Assembly (NCBI RefSeq): GCF_014636635.1
Contig: NZ_BMEO01000003.1
Coordinates: 124,001 to 188,000 of the forward strand
Source of the DNA: Marinicella pacifica
GTDB taxonomy: Bacteria > Pseudomonadota > Gammaproteobacteria > Xanthomonadales > Marinicellaceae
Reading direction: 5' to 3'
DNA length: 64,000 nucleotides
Below, in pieces: positions 1 to 7,859 of this stretch. Every line of letters begins with the position of its first letter. The stretch's first letter is position 1. The notes under the pieces are model-generated. The model was not told the origin of the DNA. It did not search any database and saw nothing but the letters and a program-made list of their open reading frames with translations. Made by a program: the position numbers and the translations under genes.

Positions 1-564
1 TTGGATGTCACCGATGATGACAGTGTTCAGCAGCTGGTGACGGGCTTAAAAGAGGCCAGCGGCTTGCCGCAGATTCTGGTAAACAATGCCGGAATTACAG
101 AAGATAAATTGTTAATGCGCATGTCAGCCACCGATTGGCAGCGGGTTCTGGACACCAATTTATCGGCCATTTACCGTATGAGCAAAGCGTTTATTCGCGG
201 CATGATGAAGACGCGCAACGGCCGCATCATTAACATTGGGTCAGTGATTGGTTCAATGGGTAACGCCGGTCAAAGCAATTACGCCGCAGCCAAGGCCGGA
301 TTAATCGGCTTTTCAAAAGCACTGGCTCAGGAAGTGGGTGCGCGTGGTATCACCGTTAATGTGGTGGCGCCGGGTTATATCCAGACCGATATGACGGCTG
401 ATTTGCCGGAAGACCAAAAAACCGCCTTATTGGATAAAATTCCATTGCAAAAGCTGGGTGAAACCGATGACATTGCCCGGGCGGTGTTGTTTTTGGCTGC
501 GGAATCAGGTCGTTATATCACAGGCGAAACCTTGCATGTCAACGGTGGCATGTATATGGCTTAA
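1..564 (+). CDS. fabG: 3-oxoacyl-ACP reductase FabG, 5'-truncated by the window edge
   Basis: NADPH-dependent ketoreductase of fatty acid elongation (short-chain dehydrogenase fold, cytosolic). The visible 187 residues align with E. coli FabG from about residue 59 (LNVTD there, LDVTD here), so the first base pairs lie inside the gene and the initial TTG is an internal Leu codon. NNAGIT, IGSVIGSMG, the catalytic pair in NYAAAKAG, the VVAPGYIQTDM loop and the C-terminal ITGETLHVNGGMYM are intact. It precedes acpP and fabF, the usual fab cluster order; fabD would be expected upstream. No defect is visible in the part present. Confidence 0.96.
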   Translation: MDVTDDDSVQQLVTGLKEASGLPQILVNNAGITEDKLLMRMSATDWQRVLDTNLSAIYRMSKAFIRGMMKTRNGRIINIGSVIGSMGNAGQSNYAAAKAGLIGFSKALAQEVGARGITVNVVAPGYIQTDMTADLPEDQKTALLDKIPLQKLGETDDIARAVLFLAAESGRYITGETLHVNGGMYMA

Positions 565-665
565 TCACGGTCAAGTTCATCGGTCATAAACAGACGTTTG
601 AAATAAATAGTGGTTTTTAGCTAAGCTGGGGACATTTATTGGTGGAAAAATCAGTGAAGCTTGCA

Positions 666-690
666 TACAATATAATTTTTTAAAGACAGG
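666..690 (+). promoter_or_regulatory. Candidate acpP promoter -10 and ribosome binding site
   Basis: The 136-base fabG-acpP gap holds a perfect TATAAT at 671-676 inside an A/T-rich run, and a Shine-Dalgarno-like GACAGG at 685-690 ten bases before the acpP ATG. No good -35 box is found at standard spacing. Because the -10 is so close to the SD, the acpP leader would be very short. An acpP-specific promoter is common, but here it is only inferred. Confidence 0.35.
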
Positions 691-700
691 TAATGAACAC

Positions 701-940
701 ATGAGTGACATTGAAAATAAAGTAAAAGAAATTGTTGTTGAGCAGTTGGACCTTGATGTCAGTGCATCAGAATTAAACAACAGCGCTTCATTTGTCGATG
801 ACTTGGGGGCGGATTCTTTGGATACGGTTGAATTGGTGATGGCTTTGGAGGAAGAATTTGAATGTGAAATTCCTGAAGAAGATGCCGAAAAAATCACCAC
901 TGTTCAACAAGCCATCGATTACGTCACGGCGAACGTTTAA
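701..940 (+). CDS. acpP: Acyl carrier protein AcpP
   Basis: Small acidic four-helix protein that carries growing acyl chains on a 4'-phosphopantetheine arm and serves fatty acid, phospholipid and lipid A synthesis in the cytosol. It has 79 residues, close to the usual 78. The phosphopantetheine attachment site is Ser39 in [19 protein letters not shown], which is canonical. The sequence is strongly acidic ([15 protein letters not shown]). It lies between fabG and fabF and is followed by a terminator-like hairpin, which fits high, partly separate expression from its neighbours. Confidence 0.98.
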   Translation: MSDIENKVKEIVVEQLDLDVSASELNNSASFVDDLGADSLDTVELVMALEEEFECEIPEEDAEKITTVQQAIDYVTANV

Positions 941-962
941 GTTGTTCACAGCGTAACCTATT

Positions 963-993
963 AAAGGCCGCGTTAAACCGTGGCTTTTTTTAT
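963..993 (+). terminator. Intrinsic terminator after acpP
   Basis: Left arm AAAG-(bulged G)-CCGCG at 963-972 pairs with CGTGGCTTT at 979-987, with one G-T pair. The right arm runs into a seven-base T tract. It sits 22 bases after acpP and just before the fabF ribosome binding site, so it may be a partial terminator that sets the acpP to fabF ratio. Confidence 0.6.
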
Positions 994-1020
994 TTGTGCA
1001 AATTATTTATGGGGACTACT

Positions 1021-2271
1021 ATGCAAAAACGTCGAGTGGTGGTGACCGGCATGGGAATTGTCTCGCCGGTGGGAAACCAGTTAAAAACAGCCTGGGATAA
1101 TATTTTAAACGGCGTCAGTGGAATTGGCCCTATCAGTCACTTTGACACCACTGACTTTGCGGCAAAAATTGCCGGTGAAGTGAAAGATTTTGATGTGTCA
1201 AAATACCTGTCAGCCAAGGATGCCAAAAAAATGGATCCTTTTATTCACTATGCCATGGCCGCCGGTACCGATGCCATTGAGGATGCGGGATTAGAAGTTT
1301 CTGAGGCCAATGCCGAGCGCATCGGTGTCTATGTGGGCGCCGGTATTGGTGGTATTTTGGGTATTCAAGAAACCACCGAAACCTGGCTGGAAAGAGGGCC
1401 GAGAAGAATTTCACCTTTCTTCATTCCCAGTACCATTATCAATATGGCTTCGGGTAATCTAAGCATCAAATACGGATTAAAAGGTCCCAACCTGGCGATG
1501 GTGTCTGCCTGCAGTTCGGCCACCCACAGCATTGGCATGGCTTATCGCAGTATTCAATATGGTGATGCTGATGTCATGATCTGCGGTGGGGCGGAATATG
1601 CTTCAACGCCGATTGCGATTGGTGGTTTTTCGCAATCTAAAGCCTTGTCCACACGTAACGATGAGCCCACCAAAGCCTCCAGGCCCTGGGATCAGGAACG
1701 GGATGGGTTTGTATTGGGTGATGGTGCCGGGGTTTTGGTGCTGGAAACCTTGGAGCATGCTCAAGCCCGGGGAGCCAGAATTTATGCGGAAATGGTTGGT
1801 TTTGGCATGAGCTCAGATGCGCATCATATGACCGCACCGTCACCCGGCGGTGAAGGTGCCGCCCGTTGCATGACCCATGCCATCAAAGATTCGGGATTGG
1901 CTAAAACCGACTTTGATTACATCAATGCCCATGGCACATCAACGCCTCAGGGTGATGTGGGTGAAAGTGATGCAGTGAAAATGACTTTTGGTGACCAGGC
2001 CTATCATCTGGCGGTGAGTTCCACCAAATCCATGACCGGTCATTTATTGGGTGCCGCCGGTGGTATAGAGGCCATTTTCAGTGTCTTGGCGATAAAAGAC
2101 CAGATGCTGCCGCCCACCATTAATCTGGATAACCCGGATCCTGCCTGTGATTTGGATTATGTGCCCAATCAGTCCAGATCAGCCCATATCAATGCGGTGA
2201 TGTCCAACTCGTTTGGCTTTGGCGGCACGAACGGCTCAGTTGTCTTTAAAAAATTTGCCGGTCATGAATGA
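1021..2271 (+). CDS. fabF: Beta-ketoacyl-ACP synthase II FabF
   Basis: Condensing enzyme that extends acyl-ACP with malonyl-ACP (thiolase fold, cytosolic). The ATG at 1021 has GGGGA just upstream and gives 416 residues, against 413 in E. coli. An in-frame TTG at 994 would add nine residues that the family lacks. The Cys-His-His triad is visible as Cys164 in SACSSATH, His304 in NAHGTSTP and His341 in TGHLLGAAG; the glycine-rich C-terminal NSFGFGGTN is present. The stop overlaps the pabB start (ATGA), so p-aminobenzoate synthesis is translationally linked to the fab genes. Confidence 0.97.
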   Translation: MQKRRVVVTGMGIVSPVGNQLKTAWDNILNGVSGIGPISHFDTTDFAAKIAGEVKDFDVSKYLSAKDAKKMDPFIHYAMAAGTDAIEDAGLEVSEANAERIGVYVGAGIGGILGIQETTETWLERGPRRISPFFIPSTIINMASGNLSIKYGLKGPNLAMVSACSSATHSIGMAYRSIQYGDADVMICGGAEYASTPIAIGGFSQSKALSTRNDEPTKASRPWDQERDGFVLGDGAGVLVLETLEHAQARGARIYAEMVGFGMSSDAHHMTAPSPGGEGAARCMTHAIKDSGLAKTDFDYINAHGTSTPQGDVGESDAVKMTFGDQAYHLAVSSTKSMTGHLLGAAGGIEAIFSVLAIKDQMLPPTINLDNPDPACDLDYVPNQSRSAHINAVMSNSFGFGGTNGSVVFKKFAGHE

Positions 2272-3575
2272 CTGAATCGCCCCCACCGGTGATAGAACGC
2301 CTTGAGGTTCCGCCTTCCTGTATTCATCTGGCTGCCAGCGATAAGGATTTTTTTCCCGGTCTATTAGAAAGCCAGTCGGGTGAAGGTATGAATGCCCGGT
2401 ATGACATTCTTTTTGCCGCACCACTACAAACCCGGGTGGCTTATAATGCAGACCAGTTGATTGATTTGCTGACGGTCATAGATCAACAGCCTTCATCTAA
2501 GCCATCAAAGCTGCCCTTTGAGCACGGTTGGCTGGTGTATTTTTCTTATGAAGCGGTCAATTGCTGGCAACCAAAACTCTCGTTGCCCCCGCAGCAGGTT
2601 TTGGCTGCCGCCATTCTTTGTGCAGGTGCTGTCGTGATTGATCGAGTCACCCAAACAGCCTTTATCAGCGGACAATCTCAACAGGTTGTTGATGCAATTA
2701 AAAACCGTATCAAAAGACTAAATACCGGTGTTTTGGTACACAATACTTATTATTTGAAACAGCTTGAATCAGCCCAATTGTTTCATCGGGGCATTGAAAC
2801 CTGTCAGCAGTATATACGTCGCGGTGATATTTATCAGGCCAATCTGTCGCGTCAATGGCTTTATCACAGCCAGGACAGCAATCCAAGTGCTGCCGGTTTA
2901 TTTGCACGCTTAAAAAAAACCAATCCGGCCCCCTTTGCCGCCCTGTTTCAGTACCGCGAATGGGCCATTGTCAGTTCATCGCCCGAACGCTTGTTTAATG
3001 TTAATAATGGCTGTGTCAGTACCCGCCCCATAGCCGGTACCCATCCGAGGGGTCATAATTCAAAAGCCGATCGTCTGCAGATTAAACGTTTAATATCAGA
3101 TGATAAAGAGCAGGCTGAGCACATTATGCTGGTTGATTTAGAGCGCAATGACATCGGTCGGGTCTGTGAGCCGGGATCGGTACAAGTGAATGAATTGATG
3201 GTGGTAGAAACCTACCCTCATGTGCACCACATCGTGTCAAATGTGCAGGGTCGGTTGCGAACAGATGTGGGCTTATCAGCGGTGATTAAAGCCTTGTTTC
3301 CGGGTGGTACAATCACCGGCTGCCCTAAAATACGCTGTATGCAGATTATTGCCGAAATTGAACAGCGTCCGAGAGGTGCTTACACCGGGAGTATTGGTTA
3401 TATCAACCACCAGGGTCAATCGGATTTTAATATCCTGATTCGCACCCTTTCTTTACAGGGCACAATGGTTCAATTTAATGCTGGTGCGGGAATTGTTCAT
3501 GATTCTGATGCGCACAGAGAAACCGAAGAAACTGAGCACAAAGCACAAGGCATGATTCGGGCCCTGAACGGATGA
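2268..3575 (+). CDS. pabB: Aminodeoxychorismate synthase component I PabB
   Basis: Chorismate-utilising enzyme making 4-amino-4-deoxychorismate for folate. Family signatures are EHIMLVDLERNDIGRV, PHVHHIVSNVQG and FPGGTITGCPKIRCM; 435 residues against 453 in E. coli. TrpE is the paralogous alternative, but the directly coupled pabC argues for PabB. The motif that is PIKGT in E. coli PabB (nucleophilic Lys274) reads PIAGT here, with Ala256 in place of Lys, as in anthranilate synthases. It overlaps fabF and pabC by four bases each. No glutaminase partner (pabA) is in the window. Confidence 0.9.
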   Translation: MTESPPPVIERLEVPPSCIHLAASDKDFFPGLLESQSGEGMNARYDILFAAPLQTRVAYNADQLIDLLTVIDQQPSSKPSKLPFEHGWLVYFSYEAVNCWQPKLSLPPQQVLAAAILCAGAVVIDRVTQTAFISGQSQQVVDAIKNRIKRLNTGVLVHNTYYLKQLESAQLFHRGIETCQQYIRRGDIYQANLSRQWLYHSQDSNPSAAGLFARLKKTNPAPFAALFQYREWAIVSSSPERLFNVNNGCVSTRPIAGTHPRGHNSKADRLQIKRLISDDKEQAEHIMLVDLERNDIGRVCEPGSVQVNELMVVETYPHVHHIVSNVQGRLRTDVGLSAVIKALFPGGTITGCPKIRCMQIIAEIEQRPRGAYTGSIGYINHQGQSDFNILIRTLSLQGTMVQFNAGAGIVHDSDAHRETEETEHKAQGMIRALNG

Positions 3576-4357
3576 TTATCGGCGCCTCCTTTAATACCGG
3601 TGACATCAGCCAGTGGGAAAACCGCTGTTTAATGTATGGGGACGGGGTTTTTGAAACCATGCGATACAAAAGCCAGCGGGTGGCTTTGTGGCCCTGGCAT
3701 GTAGCGCGTTTACAAAAATCTCTGGCTTATTTGCAGATGGACTTAAGCGATCTTACATCCATCGAAAATTGTATTAACGAACAGACAGATTATGATCAGT
3801 CAGTGCTGCGATTGACTGTATTTCGTCAGCAGTCGCAACGCGGTTATCCGCCAGTCAGTCGTGACACGCACTGGCTTATCAGCCGATTCCCTTTTCAGGC
3901 ACAAGGCGGACCGCAAATTTTGGGATTGGCCGGCCGCCATTTGTCACCACAACCTTTGTTAAAGGGCTTAAAACACCTCAACCGTTTACCACAAATACTG
4001 ATTGCCGCTGAGTTAAATGGCCGGCACGTAGATGATTTGTTGGTTTGTAACCAAAGGGGTGATGTGATTGAAACCACCTGCCAGAATCTGCTGGTTGTCA
4101 AAGACGGACAACTTTACACCCCGGACACACAAGATTGCGGGGTGAACGGTGTGGCACTGAGCTGGTTAAATGAGCAATTGCCGATCGAAACCAAACGCCT
4201 GGATTTGACCGATATTAAACAGGCTGACGCGATAATGACTGCCAATGCCGTTCACGGTTTTCGGACGGTATCTTCAATAAAAACGCTGGCTAAGTTTCAG
4301 ACTAATCACCCAATCTGCGATAGAATAAGCCGATTATGGCAACAACTGATTGACTGA
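3572..4357 (+). CDS. pabC: Aminodeoxychorismate lyase PabC
   Basis: PLP enzyme (class IV aminotransferase fold) that splits aminodeoxychorismate into p-aminobenzoate and pyruvate for folate synthesis. Lys134 in LKGLKHLNRL is the expected Schiff-base lysine; VIETTCQNLLVVKDG and the C-terminal ANAVHGFRTV follow the family. Length is 261 residues (E. coli 269). It overlaps pabB by ATGA and is followed six bases later by mltG, the same order as the pabC-mltG-tmk-holB run of other gammaproteobacteria. A branched-chain aminotransferase is excluded by context and by the HLNR signature. Confidence 0.92.
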   Translation: MIIGASFNTGDISQWENRCLMYGDGVFETMRYKSQRVALWPWHVARLQKSLAYLQMDLSDLTSIENCINEQTDYDQSVLRLTVFRQQSQRGYPPVSRDTHWLISRFPFQAQGGPQILGLAGRHLSPQPLLKGLKHLNRLPQILIAAELNGRHVDDLLVCNQRGDVIETTCQNLLVVKDGQLYTPDTQDCGVNGVALSWLNEQLPIETKRLDLTDIKQADAIMTANAVHGFRTVSSIKTLAKFQTNHPICDRISRLWQQLID

Positions 4358-4363
4358 TTGCAG

Positions 4364-5377
4364 ATGAAATCATTTATTATAAAACTCATGCTTGGTGCAG
4401 CGGTTGTTTTGTCGTTGGCGGCAGCTCATGCCTATTATCGCTATGAACAATTTCTCAGCACACCGGTTTTCAATACCGATGAAACCCGCATTGAAATTCA
4501 ACCCGGCAGTTATTACAGCCAGCTGATCAGCCAAATTAAACAAAACAACGGTCATGGCGCCTCCTGGCAATGGCAAATATTGGGCCGCTGGCAGGGATAC
4601 CAAAGTCAAATGAAAAGTGGTGAATACCGATTTACCCGTCAGGACACGCCCCGCAGTTTACTGGATGCGATTGCCGAGAACCGGGTGATACAATATGCCT
4701 GGACGGTTGTTGAGGGTCAAACCTGGCAACAAGTGGCGCAACAATTGAGCGCCCTGTCGCTTAAAAACCGTTTACTGACAGATAAGTCAGAAGCCCAGAT
4801 TGCCGGTTTATTGGGCCTTCAAACGCTGTCGATGGAAGGTCAGTTGCTTCCCGAGACCTATCACTATACCCGTGAGGACAGCGATTTACAGTTACTGCAG
4901 CGCGCCAACCGATCTTTGCAGAAGGTATTGGATCAAGCCTGGCAAGCACGGCAGCCTGAATTGGCATTAAAATCACCTTATGAGCTGCTAATCTTGGCAT
5001 CCATTATTGAAAAAGAATCTGCTGTGGATTCAGAACGCACGGTGATATCCGGTGTTTTTAATCGCCGTCTGAAAAAAAATATGCGATTACAAACTGATCC
5101 AACGGTGATTTACGGTGCTGGAAAAACATACGCCGGTGATATCACCTATCAGCATTTACGTACCGACACGCCTTACAACACCTACACACGCCACGGTTTG
5201 CCACCGACACCCATTGCTATGGCAGGCAGGGATTCCATTTTTGCGGCCGGTCAACCCAATACAGGTCAGGAATTGTACTTTGTGGCCAGTGGTGATGGGG
5301 GTCATGTATTCAGTGAAACCTATGAACAACATCAGCAAGCCGTGAAACAGTATTTAAAGAAACAAAATGAACAATAA
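4364..5377 (+). CDS. mltG: Endolytic murein transglycosylase MltG
   Basis: Inner-membrane lytic transglycosylase that cuts nascent glycan strands and is thought to end their polymerisation. One N-terminal membrane segment (about residues 3-22) is followed by a LysM-like region and the YceG catalytic domain. Glu216 in ASIIEKESAV is the expected catalytic residue (Glu218 in E. coli); MRLQTDPTVIYG and TYTRHGLPPTPIAM are typical. The ATG at 4364 gives 337 residues (E. coli 340); a TTG two codons upstream is the alternative. Shine-Dalgarno pairing is weak, so coupling to pabC is likely. Its end overlaps tmk by 11 bases. Confidence 0.93.
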   Translation: MKSFIIKLMLGAAVVLSLAAAHAYYRYEQFLSTPVFNTDETRIEIQPGSYYSQLISQIKQNNGHGASWQWQILGRWQGYQSQMKSGEYRFTRQDTPRSLLDAIAENRVIQYAWTVVEGQTWQQVAQQLSALSLKNRLLTDKSEAQIAGLLGLQTLSMEGQLLPETYHYTREDSDLQLLQRANRSLQKVLDQAWQARQPELALKSPYELLILASIIEKESAVDSERTVISGVFNRRLKKNMRLQTDPTVIYGAGKTYAGDITYQHLRTDTPYNTYTRHGLPPTPIAMAGRDSIFAAGQPNTGQELYFVASGDGGHVFSETYEQHQQAVKQYLKKQNEQ

Positions 5378-5999
5378 AGCCCGATTCATAAGCTTAGAAG
5401 GATCAGAAGGTGCCGGCAAAACCACCGCACTGGAAACCGTCAAAAGCCAGTTAGAGCAATGGCAGGTGCCGTTTATCGTGACCCGTGAACCCGGTGGTGA
5501 AGAAACCGCCGAGCGGATACGCGATATTTTATTACACGCCGAGCACTTAGAGCCCATGAGTGAATTGTTACTGATGTTTGCCGCCCGTCATGAACATGTT
5601 AAAAAAGTCATTGAACCGAGTTTACGTCAAGGCACATGGGTTATTTCAGACCGTTTTGTGGATGCCAGTTTTGCCTACCAGGGATTTGGACGCAGACTTG
5701 ATCTGGGCTTGATTGAACAACTGGAGAAACTGACCGTAGGCGATTGTCAGCCGGATTTAACTTTGTGGCTGGATGTGGCCCCAGCTGTGGGTTTGCAGCG
5801 GGCTTCTCAGCGTTCTGAAAAGGACCGCATTGAACAAGAGGATGTTGATTTTTTTCAGCGGATTCAGGCAGGTTACAAACAACGCCAGAGCCGTTACCCT
5901 GATCGCATCAAAACCATAGATGCGAATGTATCTGAACAGGCTGTTAAAGAACAAATTATCGACGTGCTTGAACAACACAGAAATCGGGTCGTATCATGA
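5367..5999 (+). CDS. tmk: Thymidylate kinase
   Basis: Phosphorylates dTMP to dTDP in DNA precursor synthesis. The P-loop GSEGAGKT (residues 12-19), TREPGGEETAERIR (nucleotide-binding DR[EP]GG region), SDRFVDASFAYQG and the lid segment SEKDRIEQEDVDFF are all visible. Length 210 is standard (E. coli 213). It starts inside the end of mltG and overlaps holB by ATGA, so it is a coupled member of the operon. thyA, the preceding enzyme of the pathway, lies elsewhere in this window (47151-47945). Confidence 0.96.
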   Translation: MNNKARFISLEGSEGAGKTTALETVKSQLEQWQVPFIVTREPGGEETAERIRDILLHAEHLEPMSELLLMFAARHEHVKKVIEPSLRQGTWVISDRFVDASFAYQGFGRRLDLGLIEQLEKLTVGDCQPDLTLWLDVAPAVGLQRASQRSEKDRIEQEDVDFFQRIQAGYKQRQSRYPDRIKTIDANVSEQAVKEQIIDVLEQHRNRVVS

Positions 6000-6970
6000 T
6001 TTACCCCTGGTTACAACCGGCTTTGGATCAATGGCATCAGCAACTGGCCGCTAATCGTCAGCCACAGGCATTAATCATTGAAGGCAATCAAGGCATTGGT
6101 AAATCTGCCATGACCCGTGCGATTGTGGCTGAGTTGCTGTGCCGCGCGCCAAAACCCGAGCCCTGTGGTGAATGTCAAAGTTGTCGAATTTACGGCTCCG
6201 GACAGCATCCGGACTTGATTTTGGTGGCGCCTGAAAAAAATCTGATTAAAGTTGCTGTGATTCGGGAACTGGTGCGTTTTTTTACCGCCACAGCCCACAG
6301 TGCTCCTCATAAAGTGGCGGTTATCAGACAAGCCGATGGCATGAACACCGCAGCGGCCAATGCACTGCTCAAAGTGTTGGAAGAACCACCTGCCGGCAGC
6401 TTGCTGATTCTTGAAACGGATCGGGCTCATTATTTATTACCAACCATCCGTTCGCGTTGTTTGCAGTTAAAGTTGCAATGTCGGGCTGAGCAATACCCGG
6501 CGGTTAAAAACTGGCTGCAAAAGCAAAAACCGGACTTGTCGGCAGACCAACTGGCGCAATTGTGGGCGCTGAGTCCCGGATTACCATTACAAATTGCCCG
6601 CCTGATTGATGAAGATGTGGTGTCACAGTTAGCATCTCACATGAGTTCTATGTTGGCATATTTGGATGACCGGCAATCTTTGACAGTGGTTTCACAACAG
6701 CTTGATCAAGAGGTTAAAGCCAATCATTGGCCTTTGTTACAGACCTTGTTTTTACATTGGCTCAAAGAGGAGCACCGACCGCAGTCGGAGGCTTTTCAAT
6801 GGTCACACGACCTGCGGCAATGGTTTTTTAAGCAGCCTTGCGGCAGCGGTTTGTTGCTAAATTTCTGTCAATTAATGAATACAATTATGGTAAACTTAAA
6901 TAACCAAACAAAGACCCGGTTATTGATTGAGTCCATGTTGGTTAAGGTCAAGCAAAGGCAGGTCTCATAA
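5996..6970 (+). CDS. holB: DNA polymerase III delta-prime subunit HolB
   Basis: Clamp-loader subunit of the replicative polymerase. Walker A region GNQGIGKS is at residues 30-37. The four zinc ligands Cys49, Cys57, Cys60 and Cys63 (CGECQSC) are present. The region DGMNTAAANALLKVLEEPP and the SRC motif in IRSRCLQL are typical of DnaX/HolB AAA proteins. The protein has 324 residues (E. coli 334). ATGA overlap with tmk; pilZ follows after 31 bases. This matches the tmk-holB-pilZ order of Pseudomonas. Confidence 0.94.
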   Translation: MIYPWLQPALDQWHQQLAANRQPQALIIEGNQGIGKSAMTRAIVAELLCRAPKPEPCGECQSCRIYGSGQHPDLILVAPEKNLIKVAVIRELVRFFTATAHSAPHKVAVIRQADGMNTAAANALLKVLEEPPAGSLLILETDRAHYLLPTIRSRCLQLKLQCRAEQYPAVKNWLQKQKPDLSADQLAQLWALSPGLPLQIARLIDEDVVSQLASHMSSMLAYLDDRQSLTVVSQQLDQEVKANHWPLLQTLFLHWLKEEHRPQSEAFQWSHDLRQWFFKQPCGSGLLLNFCQLMNTIMVNLNNQTKTRLLIESMLVKVKQRQVS

Positions 6971-7001
6971 AAGACACCACACAAACACAGGGGTAAGGAT
7001 T

Positions 7002-7358
7002 ATGGCATTTTCAGCCGGTATGGCCAAAAAAGGCATATTGTCACTCAATATTCAGGGTGCAGCCCAATTACACCAGCATTATATGCCGTTTATAGAAAAT
7101 GGCGGTTTATTTGTTAAAACCAACAAAAACTATCGGATGGGTGATGAGGTTTTTCTGATATTAACCCTGGATGACGATGAGCGCATGCCGGTGACCGGAA
7201 AAGTGGTGTGGATAACCCCCACGGGCGCTCAGGGTTCTCGTGTGCAGGGCATTGGTGTTCAATTTAATGACAACAGTGATATGGACAGTATCAAAACCAA
7301 AATACACAGCATTTTGGCACCTTATAACGGCGAAGATATTGCCACATTGACATTGTGA
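7002..7358 (+). CDS. pilZ: Type IV pilus assembly protein PilZ
   Basis: Founding-type PilZ protein needed for type IV pilus assembly and twitching; in Pseudomonas and Xanthomonas it acts through PilB and FimX-like EAL proteins. The ATG at 7002 has AAGGA upstream and gives 118 residues, the length I recall for P. aeruginosa PilZ; in-frame codons further upstream fall inside holB and are rejected. KGILSLNIQ, YMPFIENGGLFVKTNK, GDEVFLILTL and GKVVWITPTGAQG are family-typical. The RxxxR/DxSxxG residues that bind c-di-GMP in other PilZ domains are missing, as usual in this subfamily. The pilin genes at 56694-63997 are likely functional partners. Confidence 0.95.
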   Translation: MAFSAGMAKKGILSLNIQGAAQLHQHYMPFIENGGLFVKTNKNYRMGDEVFLILTLDDDERMPVTGKVVWITPTGAQGSRVQGIGVQFNDNSDMDSIKTKIHSILAPYNGEDIATLTL

Positions 7359-7361
7359 TTA

Positions 7362-7859
7362 ATGATGCGTGATCTGTTAAACGGTCATGAACTGTCTCAT
7401 CTTGAAGAAGAAATACGTCAAACTGAGCGTATACTTTATGTTGAAAAAAATAATATCTCAGGCTTGCGCAACAGCCTTAAAGCTATCACATTAAAAACCG
7501 GCTGGGCGCTTTATGTATGGGAAAACGGTCGGGGTCTGATAAATATCAAGAGTTCTGAACCGCCACCACCGAGAACTGAACTCTTTAAAGATGCGTTTAA
7601 ATTTGCTTTGGCACGAAAACACTTTTCTGTGTTCGTGTTTCCCGTAATTGACAAGGACAGCTGGTTACAATGTAAAATGTTTTTTAATGAGAACAGACCG
7701 GATTCGACCCATCCGGTTAAGTTTTTATTTATTCTTCCCCGAGATCAAGCACATGGTTTTTTTAGTGACATGGCCCACAAGGTGTCATTTAACACCGGTC
7801 TCGATGGTAATTTCGTATTACGGGATGGACGTTGGGTGAGCGCCGATGAACTTAACTAA
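7362..7859 (+). CDS. Unrecognised 165-residue cytosolic protein coupled to an EAL protein
   Basis: I do not recognise this family. The ATG at 7362 (or the next codon) starts three bases after pilZ ends, and the gene overlaps the EAL gene by 14 bases, so all three should be co-translated. There is no signal peptide or membrane segment. An N-terminal helical, charged stretch (about residues 5-35, HELSHLEEEIRQTERILYVE) is followed by what looks like a mixed alpha/beta domain with hydrophobic strands (WALYVWENG, FSVFVFPVI, VKFLFILPR). The end, GNFVLRDGRWVSADELN, resembles a short closing beta hairpin. A partner or sensor role for the downstream c-di-GMP protein is inferred from position only. Confidence 0.75.
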   Translation: MMRDLLNGHELSHLEEEIRQTERILYVEKNNISGLRNSLKAITLKTGWALYVWENGRGLINIKSSEPPPPRTELFKDAFKFALARKHFSVFVFPVIDKDSWLQCKMFFNENRPDSTHPVKFLFILPRDQAHGFFSDMAHKVSFNTGLDGNFVLRDGRWVSADELN

